A DNA stretch of 54,884 nucleotides from Planctomycetes bacterium B3_Pla (GTDB taxonomy: Bacteria; Planctomycetota; Phycisphaerae; Sedimentisphaerales; Anaerobacaceae). The stretch covers positions 1 to 54,884 of the forward strand of contig NJBM01000028.1 in assembly GCA_005223045.1 (NCBI GenBank), given 5' to 3'. The notes beneath the pieces were generated by a model. It worked only from the letters and a program-made list of their open reading frames with translations. It had not been told where the DNA came from and ran no database searches. Below are positions 43,933-52,472 of this stretch, piece after piece (position 1 is the first letter of the stretch; every line of letters starts with the position of its first letter). Position numbers and translations under genes: made by a program.

Positions 43933-45723
43933 TCATGCAGTGGCATTTGCGAGCTGTTTCCGGCACCACCGATGCCACATTTTTCGATATGCGGCTTCTA
44001 TCTCGTCGGTGAGCCGCTTGGGTTTGCACAAGTCGCTGTAGAGCATTATTTCTCGCAGTGAAGCGCGAATCTTCTGCAGGTTGTCCAGTTCTCTGGCAAA
44101 GGCGGTTGCTTTGGCAACATAATCATCCGGATTCGAGGAGGCGAAGATTTCCAGACCTACACGGTTTAAGATGCTCAAACCCGCACGAGCAACCGAAAGA
44201 TCCTCGCCGACAAGTGTGATTGTCGGCACGCCCATCCAAAGTCCTTCCAGGGTCGTCATAAAGCCGTTGAACGGATACGTATCCAGCAATATGTCCACTT
44301 TGTTGTGCAACTGCATGTGCGAGAAGTGCGAACGGCACATTTCACATATCTCCACCCGTTCTCGACGGACGCCAAGCCGTTCAAATTCACCAAAGTAATA
44401 CTCCTGCAATTCTCGATCGCTGCCTCCCAGGAATTTTAGCAGAAAGCGTGAACCTTCATCGCAGTTCAACACCCTTGCCCAGAGTTCCATGGTGCAGGAA
44501 TTGATCTTAACGCTGTTGTTGAATGATCCAAAGGTAACGTAGCCATTCTGTTTGGCCGGTGAAAGGCCGACCAGGGGGCTGCTGCGAGGCGGTCTGTAAG
44601 AGAGGATACCGCCCGGCAGACAAATTGATTCTTCGACATAGAATCTCTCCATGTAAGCGGGCGTGCTTATCCTGTCTGTCAGGCGATAATCGATTTGCTC
44701 CATTCCGGATGTGTTAATCCCGCCGTAGTCAACCTGGATCGGTGCAGGTTTGAGCGCTACGACCCCAAGACAATTATCGCGCGAGTGCCCGCCGATCTCG
44801 ATCAGGATGTCGATTTGGTCGGTTTCCACCACCTGGGCTGCCCGACCGATACTCATGCCGTGTATGTTCCGGTAGTGGTCGAATTTCTTCTTGAAGCGTT
44901 CTGTGACCTCATCGGGTTTTGTAATATTGCCGTACCCATAAACCTCGAAGCTTCGCCGGTTGTGCCCGTCCAGAAACGGCTCAAAGGACGTAGAAACGAC
45001 ATTGCTGCGAAAATCGGGCGAGATGTATCCGATTCTCAACCTGCGGTCCGGGTCGGGATCGTTGCCGTGAGAGGTTTTCGCCACGGTCATTGGAAGATAG
45101 GTCCCGGCCCATTTCCTGTACTCATCGAAGAACATCTGCTGAGTTGATTCGGGGCAGTAATGCAGTTGCCATAACAATATAGAGCCGGCTGCTCCACGAT
45201 CATCCTTGGGCGCCGTTTTCGCCCTTCTCCTGAGAATATCTATGCCCTCATCCCTTTTGCCCGTTGTTATCAAACTCAGGGCATATTGCAGCAGGTAGGC
45301 TTCGCTGTCCTCTGCCGTCTCAACCGCATTCTTGCGGTATCGGGCCGCCTCGGAAATACGCGCCAGCGCCACACAGATATCCGCCAACGCACTGTACACG
45401 AACGCGTGCGGCTCACGTTCCAATATCTTCTCATACCATCGTTCGGCCTCGGACAATTTCCCGGCATCATAAAGCAGCTTGGCAAGTGCAAGCAGCACCG
45501 CCGTCCTGCAACTGTCTATCTCAACCTTCTTCTGAAAGGCTCCGACGGTGTCTTCATTGAGGATTTCGCCGGCTTCTTTGATTCTGCCGGTCTTGATTGC
45601 GTCGTTGGCGTCGATGATAAACTGTGGCAGCTCTCCTTCGGAAAAGGCAAGCTGCAGGTTGCCGTCCTCCATTACCAGAGAGCCAAGCTGCTCATTCTCA
45701 GGATTTACAATGGCTGATTCCAA
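43933..45723 (-). CDS. TPR-GT41-like protein with Asn in place of the catalytic His (D)
   Basis: Encodes 596 residues from a TTG at 45723 with AGGAG about 9 bases upstream; no ATG is better placed. Cap region LQLAFSEGELPQFIIDANDAI, TPRs (AERWYEKILEREPHAFVY), then the GT41 half with FGSFNNSVKINS, DTYPFNGFMTTLEGLWMGVP and AYRKMWHRWCRKQ. The DFRxH motif reads DFRSNVVSTSF, so Asn241 replaces the histidine kept in all five other modules; I checked the codon (AAT). It may be catalytically altered, inactive and regulatory, or use a different base. It is the first GT41 gene after fliS and has a GCCGATAA box about 100 bases upstream. Confidence 0.85.
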   Translation of the reverse strand: MESAIVNPENEQLGSLVMEDGNLQLAFSEGELPQFIIDANDAIKTGRIKEAGEILNEDTVGAFQKKVEIDSCRTAVLLALAKLLYDAGKLSEAERWYEKILEREPHAFVYSALADICVALARISEAARYRKNAVETAEDSEAYLLQYALSLITTGKRDEGIDILRRRAKTAPKDDRGAAGSILLWQLHYCPESTQQMFFDEYRKWAGTYLPMTVAKTSHGNDPDPDRRLRIGYISPDFRSNVVSTSFEPFLDGHNRRSFEVYGYGNITKPDEVTERFKKKFDHYRNIHGMSIGRAAQVVETDQIDILIEIGGHSRDNCLGVVALKPAPIQVDYGGINTSGMEQIDYRLTDRISTPAYMERFYVEESICLPGGILSYRPPRSSPLVGLSPAKQNGYVTFGSFNNSVKINSCTMELWARVLNCDEGSRFLLKFLGGSDRELQEYYFGEFERLGVRRERVEICEMCRSHFSHMQLHNKVDILLDTYPFNGFMTTLEGLWMGVPTITLVGEDLSVARAGLSILNRVGLEIFASSNPDDYVAKATAFARELDNLQKIRASLREIMLYSDLCKPKRLTDEIEAAYRKMWHRWCRKQLANATA

Positions 45724-45824
45724 TGTAAAGTGCTCCTAACAGATGTGGCAACCTTGCACAAACTGCCCTGGTTGTCGGTTAATTTCAACAAGCGAGACCT
45801 CAAATTCAAGTTGCCTCACTCCCA

Positions 45825-45832
45825 TTATCGGC
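45825..45832 (-). promoter_or_regulatory. Candidate sigma-28 -10 box before GT41 gene D
   Basis: GCCGATAA on the minus strand in the 230-base gap between fliS and the first GT41 gene, about 100 bases before its TTG start. Sequence context (ATTATCGGCGA on the plus strand) matches that of the flagellin promoter. The -35 position reads GTCA instead of TAAA, so the promoter would be weak or need help. Confidence 0.45.
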
Positions 45833-45953
45833 GAAAATGTTCATTGCTGACCAGTTTTTCGGGGGCTTGCGGCTCAAGGCCTGCCGGAGAGGGACAAATA
45901 CATGATAGCGTTAACAAAGACGGACCCGGCGCCGGTCTGGCGGGGTGCGATGT

Positions 45954-46313
45954 TCACTCGGCTATTGCTTTCCAGCTTTGATTTAGCTCTTCCAGCAGCG
46001 TAATCACTTCGCTAATCATCTGCGGGTCATTCTTTACGTGCGCCTGGGAGAGGCGATCAATCATAAAAAAGTAGAGCTTGCGAAGGTTGCCTGCTATTTC
46101 ACCGCCGGCGTCCATGTCCAGGACGGCGTTAAGCTCATTGATTATATCTATGGCCTTGTTTATGTAGTTTCCCTTCGCTTCGTAGTTCTTCGCTTCGGCT
46201 TCCTTGATCGCCAGCTTCAAGAACTTCACCGCCCCGTCGTAAAGCATGACAATTAGGCGGCCTTTGCTCTGGGTGGTAACTGCTGTGTCCTGATATGCCC
46301 GGATTCCATTCAT
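45954..46313 (-). CDS. fliS: Flagellin export chaperone FliS
   Basis: Encodes 119 residues from the ATG at 46313 (GGAG about 8 bases upstream); the frame extends upstream but without protein-like sequence. It shows the FliS pattern: AYQDTAVTTQSKGRLIVMLYDGAVKFL at the start, then KAIDIINELNAVLD, and a DMDAGGEIAGNLRKLYFFMIDRL segment, ending in LLEELNQSWKAI. FliS binds the C-terminus of flagellin in the cytoplasm and delivers it to the export gate. It directly follows the flagellin gene, as in many bacteria. Normal length. Confidence 0.93.
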   Translation of the reverse strand: MNGIRAYQDTAVTTQSKGRLIVMLYDGAVKFLKLAIKEAEAKNYEAKGNYINKAIDIINELNAVLDMDAGGEIAGNLRKLYFFMIDRLSQAHVKNDPQMISEVITLLEELNQSWKAIAE

Positions 46314-46376
46314 GTTATTGCTCCGTAGTACCGTACTTAGTGGTGCAGGGTGCCTGTTCGATGTCGAGCTTCCGAG

Positions 46377-46401
46377 GGGGAGATGACTGGGCCATCTCCC
46401 C
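46377..46401 (-). other. Perfect 9-bp hairpin between flagellin gene and fliS
   Basis: GGGGAGATG (46377-46385) pairs perfectly with CATCTCCCC (46393-46401) around a 7-base loop. It lies 32 bases beyond the flagellin stop and 64 before the fliS start. No T-run follows on the minus strand, so it is more likely an mRNA stabiliser, processing site or partial attenuator that sets flagellin above FliS. Confidence 0.6.
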
Positions 46402-46432
46402 ACCCGAGGTCTTCAATGTTCGAATGCTGCTA

Positions 46433-47758
46433 TTACCTCAGCAGCGTCAATGCCATCTGCGGCATCGAGTTGGCCTGAGCCAACATAGCGATGCCGGCCT
46501 GTGCCAGCACCTGCGTTCTGGTCAGCACAGCCATTTCAGTGGCAACGTCAACGTCAGAAATTCGAGATTCTGCCGCCATCAGGTTCTCGGCCTGAACGTT
46601 CACAACCGCAATCGTGCTCTCAAGGCGGTTCATCTTGTAACCGAATGCCGCACGTGCCGCATCCTTAGTGTTGATGGCGCTTTCGATTACTGCCATAGCG
46701 GCTAGCGCAGCAGTAGAGGTCAGGATGTTGAGGCCGGCCTGGGTAACTCCGGCCTGCATGTTATCGGTCACAGACAAAGAACCGGCGACTGCATCAGCCT
46801 CGGTTATGGTGAAGCCGCCGGAGACTGATCCACAGGAAGCCGTAGTGGACAAGCCGCCCATCGACATCGTGTATTCGTCGGCATCGGATTCTCTTGATGC
46901 GATACTCAGCACGTACTTTGCGCTGGTTGGGTCAAGATACGTCGAGGCTGCACTGTACGACAGGTCGTTACCGCTGGCATCCAGGCCAAGGGCATTCGAT
47001 GCAGTATTGATCTGAGCGACAATATCGTCCAGCGTGAAGGTCGTGGCTGCAGAGGTTGAAACTGTAAGTGCTACTTCGATGTCTGCTTCATCATTGGCAG
47101 ATGTGGCGTTGTCCTCGAACGAGATCGTCAGGGTCACTGCCGTGTTGCCTCCGGCGCCCTGGGCAACGGTCAGCCATGTGTCGCCGGCAGCATCTACACC
47201 GGCGGCCGTGGCCGAACCGGCCTGCCATCCACCGTCGTCCGTCTCGATGTTCAAGCCCGCCTTGGTCATATTGGCCTTGTCAATGTTAATCGTGGTAGGC
47301 GTACCAACGTGGATTGCGACAGCATTGGCAGCCGTAGGTGTTTCATCGAGCAGGCTGACTCCATTAAAGTGAGCCGAACTGGAAATACGCTCGATTTCAT
47401 CGGCCATCTCTGCAAACTCAGCATCCATAATTACTCGCTGCGCTGGAGAATATGAGCCTGTGGCGGCCTGCTCTGTCAGCTCCATCATACGCACCAGCAA
47501 TTCGTCGATTGTCTGCATACCGCCTTCCGCCACCTGTACCATACTAATGCCGTCCTGGGCATTACGGGAACCTTGCTGTAAGATAGCGATGTCTGCACGA
47601 AGCAGTTCTCGAACCGCCAAACCGGCGGCGTCATCTTTGGCGCTGTTGATGCGCAGACCGGACGCGAGCCTTTCGACAGACCTGGCCAGGTTGTCGTACG
47701 CAATCCCCAGGTGCCTGGCAGCGTTTTCCGCCATAATATTGTTCTTAATTGCTAACAT
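46433..47758 (-). CDS. fliC: Flagellin
   Basis: Encodes 441 residues. The conserved D0/D1 N-terminus (LAIKNNIMAENAARHLGIAY, LASGLRINSAKDDAAGLAV, AQDGISMVQVAEGGMQTIDEL) and C-terminus (AAFGYKMNRLESTIAVVNVQAENLMAAESRISDVD split here, then AQAGIAMLAQANSMPQMAL, ending LLR) are typical. The central region, about residues 150-340, is diverged and rich in Ser and Thr (for example ALTVSTSAATTFTL), as expected for surface-exposed D2/D3 and O-glycosylation. GAGGAG precedes the ATG and a perfect sigma-28 promoter lies about 128 bases upstream. It sits at the head of the glycosyltransferase island, which strongly suggests it is the acceptor. Confidence 0.95.
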   Translation of the reverse strand: MLAIKNNIMAENAARHLGIAYDNLARSVERLASGLRINSAKDDAAGLAVRELLRADIAILQQGSRNAQDGISMVQVAEGGMQTIDELLVRMMELTEQAATGSYSPAQRVIMDAEFAEMADEIERISSSAHFNGVSLLDETPTAANAVAIHVGTPTTINIDKANMTKAGLNIETDDGGWQAGSATAAGVDAAGDTWLTVAQGAGGNTAVTLTISFEDNATSANDEADIEVALTVSTSAATTFTLDDIVAQINTASNALGLDASGNDLSYSAASTYLDPTSAKYVLSIASRESDADEYTMSMGGLSTTASCGSVSGGFTITEADAVAGSLSVTDNMQAGVTQAGLNILTSTAALAAMAVIESAINTKDAARAAFGYKMNRLESTIAVVNVQAENLMAAESRISDVDVATEMAVLTRTQVLAQAGIAMLAQANSMPQMALTLLR

Positions 47759-47885
47759 ATCTTTGACTCCTCAAAAAAGTACCGGACAATTTCCTTTGTC
47801 CCTGTCAAAAGCTCCCAATTTTTTTTTCCGAACGTCCAACAAGCACGTTGCGGCGATTTATCTTCGGTTTTGCCTACAGACTCAA

Positions 47886-47912
47886 TTATCGGCGAGAATT
47901 GAGACGGCTTTA
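47886..47912 (-). promoter_or_regulatory. Sigma-28 (FliA-type) promoter of the flagellin gene
   Basis: On the minus strand TAAA (47912-47909) is followed after exactly 15 bases by GCCGATAA (47893-47886). This is the consensus for FliA-dependent late flagellar promoters. Transcription would start just downstream and leave a 5' leader of about 120 bases before the flagellin ATG. Confidence 0.88.
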
Positions 47913-48160
47913 GGATTTTTTTCGACATCGATAACGCCAGAATAGTCAGGCCTGTAATATTGTCGCCGCAGGCACTGATAAAGTGGGTAAACTGACGAAG
48001 GCAGCAAAAAAAACGAAAAAAGATTTTAGAACGTCACATAATCTGTACGAAATCTATAAAATGAATTGTCGAATACCAATTGCCGGTCTATCCATAGGGG
48101 ACGCCTTGCAGTGCAACAATCGCCAATCGAAAATCGCAAATCGCAAATGAAAGAGACCGT
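47913..48160. other. Intergenic region between divergent flagellin and TPR-GT genes
   Basis: With the flagellin leader (47,759-47,912) this makes about 400 bases without a gene. A TATAAA at 48055-48060 could be a -10 for the plus-strand operon, but the -35 region is poor. The last 40 bases hold the short AATCG repeats described separately. Confidence 0.35.
48118..48149. repeat. Short AATCGCA-type direct repeats
   Basis: Four tandem-like units of the type AATCG(C)CA / AATCGAAA / AATCGCAA run up to 30 bases before the TPR-GT start. Such AT-rich CAAATCG repeats look like dispersed intergenic repeats rather than coding or promoter DNA. Confidence 0.4.
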
Positions 48161-49987
48161 ATGCAAATGACGGGCATCGCTGAGATTATTCAACGCGCTG
48201 TGGACTACCACCGTGCGGGCCGGCTTGAGCAGGCTCAAGAGCTTTATCAACAGGTTCTGCAGGACCAGCCGGAGAATCCCGATGTATTGCATCTGTTGGG
48301 CACTTTGTTGTATCAGACAGGCCGCTACGATGTTGCCGTCGAGCTAATTAGCCGGGCAATCGCAGGTGAACCCGGCATCGCCCAATTTCATAACACCCTC
48401 GGGGTAATACTTCAAGCCCTCGACAAGCCACAGGAATCGCTCGACGCTTATAACCATGCGATTTCCTTAAAGCCTGACTTCGCAGAGCCTTACAGCAATA
48501 TGGCGAGCGTGCTCCAGAGCCTGAGCCGGCACTCGGAAGCTATCGAAAAATACGAGCAGGCAATTCAGCTTGCGCCCGGCAGTGCCGAGATTCATTACAA
48601 TCTGGCCAGTACACTTCAATCTCAGGGACGCCGGAAAGAAGCGGCAAGAAGCTTCAGGCAGGCACTCAAGCTCAAACCCGAATACGCTGAGGCTCACAAC
48701 AACTTGGCCATTATCCTCAGAGAACAGGGCAAACTTGACGAAGCGGTCGAAAGCTATGAGCAGGCGATACGGCTTGAACCCGATTGTGCCCTGTTTCACA
48801 GTAATTTGGCCAGTCTCCTTCAGTATCAGGGATGTTTGGCCCAGGCCCTCGTACATTGCGAGAAGGCGGTCAGTCTCAAGCCTGACTGTGCAGAGGTTTA
48901 CTACAATCTGGCGAGTGTTCTTCGAGACCAGGGCCTTTGCGACGCGGCAATTGAGCAGAACCATCGCGCGATTCGGCTCCGGCCGGACTATGCCGAGGCA
49001 CACTGGAACCTGGCAATCTCCCATCTTCTAAGCGGCAGCTTCTCCGATGGCTGGAAAGAGTACGAGTGGCGGCGAAAAACCGGCTGGCATACATCCGCTT
49101 ATCCGCACAGGCACGAAAAGCCTCGTTGGAACGGAGCGTCCTTTCGCGGGCAGAGGCTGCTTGTCCATTGCGAGCAGGGATTGGGGGACTGCATTCAGTT
49201 CGTCCGATATTTGCCGATGGTCAAAGAACTGGGCGGGGTGGTCGTCTTCGAGGTGTGGAAGTCGTTGCATGGCCTTCTCAAAGAGTTCGATGGAATCGAC
49301 GAATTGGTGGAGCTGTCGTTTGAGAAGAAGACGCAGGCACAGTTTGATTCTTGCGCATCCATTATGGATCTGCCGGGCATATTCGGGATCACGGAGGAGA
49401 CAATCCCAGCTCAGATACCCTATATTCATGCCGATCCGGCAAAAGCCCGGTATTGGCGCCGGAAACTTGCCGGGCCGGATTTTAAGGTCGGCATCGTCTG
49501 GGCAGGCTCTGCTCGGCATACGAACGACCACAATCGTTCGTGCAGACTCGATTACTTTGCGCCAATAGCACAAATCGAGGGCGTTCGGCTGTATGGACTG
49601 CAAAAAGGGGAACCTGCCGGCCAGGTGAACGAATTCGCTGGTAAAACTGCCGTAGAGAATCTGGCAGAGCATTTTGATGATTTCACTGATGCCGCCGCGG
49701 TGATCGAGAACCTGGACCTGGTCATTTCGGTGGATACCGCCGTGCTGCACCTGGCAGGGGCGATGGGCAGGCCGGTCTGGGCACTGTTGGCCTTCGCACC
49801 TGACTGGCGATGGATGCTGAAGCGTGCCGACAGTCCCTGGTATCCGACCATGCGGCTGTTTCGGCAGAAAGAATGGGGCGACTGGAACTCGGTGTTCCGG
49901 AATGTGGCCGAAGAGCTGCGAGTGTTCGCAGATAAGCAAAAGATTAGATGTCAAGAATCAAGAATGGCAGAGGATATCCGTCAATGA
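48161..49987 (+). CDS. TPR protein with GT9-like glycosyltransferase domain (1)
   Basis: Encodes 608 residues. Residues about 10-290 form roughly eight TPRs of 34 residues (for example EAIEKYEQAIQLAPGSAEIH, YNLASTLQSQGRRKEAARSF). The C-terminal half, about 300-590, begins GWKEYEWRRKTG and has GQRLLVHCEQGLGDCIQFVRY, KVGIVWAGSARHTND, LDLVISVDTAVLHLAGAMG and WGDWNSVFRNV. This is the GT-B heptosyltransferase-like (GT9-type) domain often fused to TPRs in Planctomycetes and proteobacteria. The acceptor is not known. It is the first gene of a coupled trio beside flagellar genes, so a flagellar or surface glycan role is likely. Confidence 0.82.
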   Translation: MQMTGIAEIIQRAVDYHRAGRLEQAQELYQQVLQDQPENPDVLHLLGTLLYQTGRYDVAVELISRAIAGEPGIAQFHNTLGVILQALDKPQESLDAYNHAISLKPDFAEPYSNMASVLQSLSRHSEAIEKYEQAIQLAPGSAEIHYNLASTLQSQGRRKEAARSFRQALKLKPEYAEAHNNLAIILREQGKLDEAVESYEQAIRLEPDCALFHSNLASLLQYQGCLAQALVHCEKAVSLKPDCAEVYYNLASVLRDQGLCDAAIEQNHRAIRLRPDYAEAHWNLAISHLLSGSFSDGWKEYEWRRKTGWHTSAYPHRHEKPRWNGASFRGQRLLVHCEQGLGDCIQFVRYLPMVKELGGVVVFEVWKSLHGLLKEFDGIDELVELSFEKKTQAQFDSCASIMDLPGIFGITEETIPAQIPYIHADPAKARYWRRKLAGPDFKVGIVWAGSARHTNDHNRSCRLDYFAPIAQIEGVRLYGLQKGEPAGQVNEFAGKTAVENLAEHFDDFTDAAAVIENLDLVISVDTAVLHLAGAMGRPVWALLAFAPDWRWMLKRADSPWYPTMRLFRQKEWGDWNSVFRNVAEELRVFADKQKIRCQESRMAEDIRQ

Positions 49988-50751
49988 TTCCCGTCATAAT
50001 ACCGGCATATAAGAACAAGAACCAGCTTGACAGATGCATTGCACACCTAAAGCAGCAAACCGTCGAAGTAGAGATATTTATAAGGGATAACAGCGTTGAC
50101 AATGTCTATTTTACAGCGGCGATAAACGAAGGCATAACGAAGTACCTGGCTGAAGATTGCGAGTACATCCTGGCGCTGAATCAGGACATGTACCTGGAGC
50201 CTGGCGCAATAGAGGAAATGCTGAAGTTTATGGATTCGCATCCGCAGTGCGGCATAGGCACCCCGTTACAGTTGCACCCTGAGAATCCGGATTATGTGGT
50301 TTATGGAGGCTGCTTGCAGGCATTTCCCTTTGGAAAGCACCGGCAAGGCCCCTTATCGGACTTTGTAAAGGACGAACCACTTTTTTGGGGTAATGGGGCC
50401 TGCATGATGCTGCGAAAAGAAATGATCCGGGAGATCGGTCTGCTGGACAAGAACCTGGTTTTCATCGGTAGCGACAGCGATTACTGTTTTACCGCCCGGT
50501 CAAGGGGTTGGCAGGTCTGGAGAATAGCCGGCGCAAGAGGCGTTCACGAACATGGGGCCTCCGGAGCTGTGGCCAATACCGATATGGATTTGTTGAAAAT
50601 CAATGACGTTCTCTATTTCGGCAGGAAATGGCTGACCGGAGGCTTGTACAAGGAACTGTCTTGTGAGGGCGAGAATTGTACGCCGGAAGTGATTGATACT
50701 ATTATGCGTCAACTTGAGGACGCAAGGAATGGACTGGTTGAGGCCAGGTGA
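49984..50751 (+). CDS. GT2-family glycosyltransferase
   Basis: Encodes 255 residues from the ATG at 49984, which overlaps the preceding stop as ATGA. It has the GT-A fold features of family 2: VIIPAYKNKNQLDRCIAHL at the start, FIRDNSVDNVYF, YILALNQDMYLEPGAIEEM with a DxD-like QDM, then GACMMLRKEMIREIGLLDKN and the SDYCFTARSRGW segment with the catalytic acidic residue. No membrane segments. It would transfer a sugar from a nucleotide donor in the cytoplasm. Sandwiched between two TPR-GT9 genes, it probably extends the same glycan. Confidence 0.87.
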   Translation: MIPVIIPAYKNKNQLDRCIAHLKQQTVEVEIFIRDNSVDNVYFTAAINEGITKYLAEDCEYILALNQDMYLEPGAIEEMLKFMDSHPQCGIGTPLQLHPENPDYVVYGGCLQAFPFGKHRQGPLSDFVKDEPLFWGNGACMMLRKEMIREIGLLDKNLVFIGSDSDYCFTARSRGWQVWRIAGARGVHEHGASGAVANTDMDLLKINDVLYFGRKWLTGGLYKELSCEGENCTPEVIDTIMRQLEDARNGLVEAR

Positions 50752-52472
50752 GGTTTCGTTCGCAGATGACAGCCATGCCTGAAATTCTAAAAACCGCAGT
50801 GCATCACCAGCGGTCGGGGCAGCACGCCGATGCCGTCGAAAGCTACAGGCAGTTGCTTCAGGCGGATCCGAGCCGCGCCGAGGTGTACGTCAACATCGGT
50901 ACAGCACTGAAAGCCCAGTCGCAGTTCCGTGAGGCAGCGGCCAACTTCAAACAGGCAATATACCTCAAGCCTGAGTTTGTGGCGGCATACTATAATCTGG
51001 CCAACACGCTTAAAGAGCAGCGACGATATGCCGAGGCAATCGAGAATTACGCCCGCGCCATCAAGCTAAAGCCGGATTTTGCTGCCGCATATTACAATTT
51101 GGCAAACACGCTGCGAATCGTTGAGCGGCTTGAGGATGCAATCGAGAATTACAGGCAGGCGGTCCGATTCAAGCCCGACTACGCCATAGCTTACAATAAT
51201 CTGGCAATGACTCTCAAAGACATCGGCCGGGGCGCAGAGGCGATTGATAATTACAGGCAGGCCGTTCGCCTCAAGCCCGATTATCCGGAGGCTCACAACA
51301 ACCTGGGTATTGCTCTTAAAGAGAAGGGCCACCTTGATGAGGCGATAGAAAGCTACGCCCAAGCCGTAAGGCTGAGGCCCGACTATGCCGAAGCTCACAG
51401 CAATATGGGTATCGTGCTGCACACACAAGGCGAACATGACAAAGCCCTCGAATGTCTTGAACGTGCAATCCGGCTCGATCCCGACTATGCTCAAGCGCAC
51501 TGGAATCGTTCGCTTGTTCTTCTGTCGAAAGGCAGATTTACAGAAGGCTGGGAAGAATACCAGTGGCGGCGAAAAACCGGCCTGATTGCGTCGGCCTATT
51601 CGCACACGTATGAGAAACCTCGCTGGGACGGGACTCCCTTTGCAGGAAAAAGGCTTCTGGTCCACTATGAGCAGGGTCTTGGGGACAGTCTGCAATTCGT
51701 GCGATATTTGCCAATGGTCAAACGGCTGGGCGGAACGGTGATATTTGAAACATTAGAGCCGCTGCATGGTCTCTTGCGGGATTTTGACGGCATAGATGAG
51801 CTGGTGGAGGCATCGGCTGAGAGAAAACCAGACGTTGAATTTGATGCCTATACGTCCCTGATGGATCTTCCCGGACTGTTCGGCACCACAATCGAGACTA
51901 TCCCTGCCGAAGTGCCGTACATTTATCCGGATCCTGCAAAGACAGAATACTGGCGGGGCCGACTTTCCGGGGCGGATTTCAAAGTGGGCCTGGTCTGGGG
52001 AGGACGGTCTATGCGTCCGAACGAAGTGTTGAGCTTGCAACACCGCTCATTCGGACTGAAAAACTTTGTGCCGTTGGCAAATGTTGCCGGGGTGGAATTG
52101 TTTGGTTTGCAGAAGGGTCCGGCGGCTGCGCAAGTGGATGAATTGCCGGAGCGGATTGTGGCCTGCAATCTCGGCGGAGAGTTTGGTGATTTCACGGATA
52201 CCGCCGGGGCGATTGAGAACCTGGACCTGGTCATTTCCGTTGACACCTCGGTGGCGCATCTCGCCGGGGCGATGGGCAAACCCGTTTGGGTCTTGCTGAA
52301 GTTCGATGCTGACTGGCGATGGTTGCTGGATCGAGAGGACAGCCCCTGGTATCCGACAATGCGCCTGTTCAGGCAGAAAAGGTGGGGTGACTGGAATTCC
52401 GTGTTCAGGGATGTGGCCAAAGAGCTGCAAGACCTAGTGTCTCGACGTCAGCTACACCAGGAAATTTATTGA
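50748..52472 (+). CDS. TPR protein with GT9-like glycosyltransferase domain (2)
   Basis: Encodes about 574 residues. The GTG at 50748 overlaps the GT2 stop as GTGA; an ATG at 50766 is the alternative. Residues about 15-270 are seven TPRs with strongly repeated units (AVRFKPDYAIAYNNLAMTLK and close copies), and the C-terminal half repeats the same GT9-like motifs as its paralogue: YEQGLGDSLQFVRYLPMVK, KVGLVWGGRSM, LDLVISVDTSVAHLAGAMG and WGDWNSVFRDV. The two paralogues flank the GT2 gene. Its end overlaps the convergent fliK gene by 21 bases. Confidence 0.82.
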   Translation: MRFRSQMTAMPEILKTAVHHQRSGQHADAVESYRQLLQADPSRAEVYVNIGTALKAQSQFREAAANFKQAIYLKPEFVAAYYNLANTLKEQRRYAEAIENYARAIKLKPDFAAAYYNLANTLRIVERLEDAIENYRQAVRFKPDYAIAYNNLAMTLKDIGRGAEAIDNYRQAVRLKPDYPEAHNNLGIALKEKGHLDEAIESYAQAVRLRPDYAEAHSNMGIVLHTQGEHDKALECLERAIRLDPDYAQAHWNRSLVLLSKGRFTEGWEEYQWRRKTGLIASAYSHTYEKPRWDGTPFAGKRLLVHYEQGLGDSLQFVRYLPMVKRLGGTVIFETLEPLHGLLRDFDGIDELVEASAERKPDVEFDAYTSLMDLPGLFGTTIETIPAEVPYIYPDPAKTEYWRGRLSGADFKVGLVWGGRSMRPNEVLSLQHRSFGLKNFVPLANVAGVELFGLQKGPAAAQVDELPERIVACNLGGEFGDFTDTAGAIENLDLVISVDTSVAHLAGAMGKPVWVLLKFDADWRWLLDREDSPWYPTMRLFRQKRWGDWNSVFRDVAKELQDLVSRRQLHQEIY

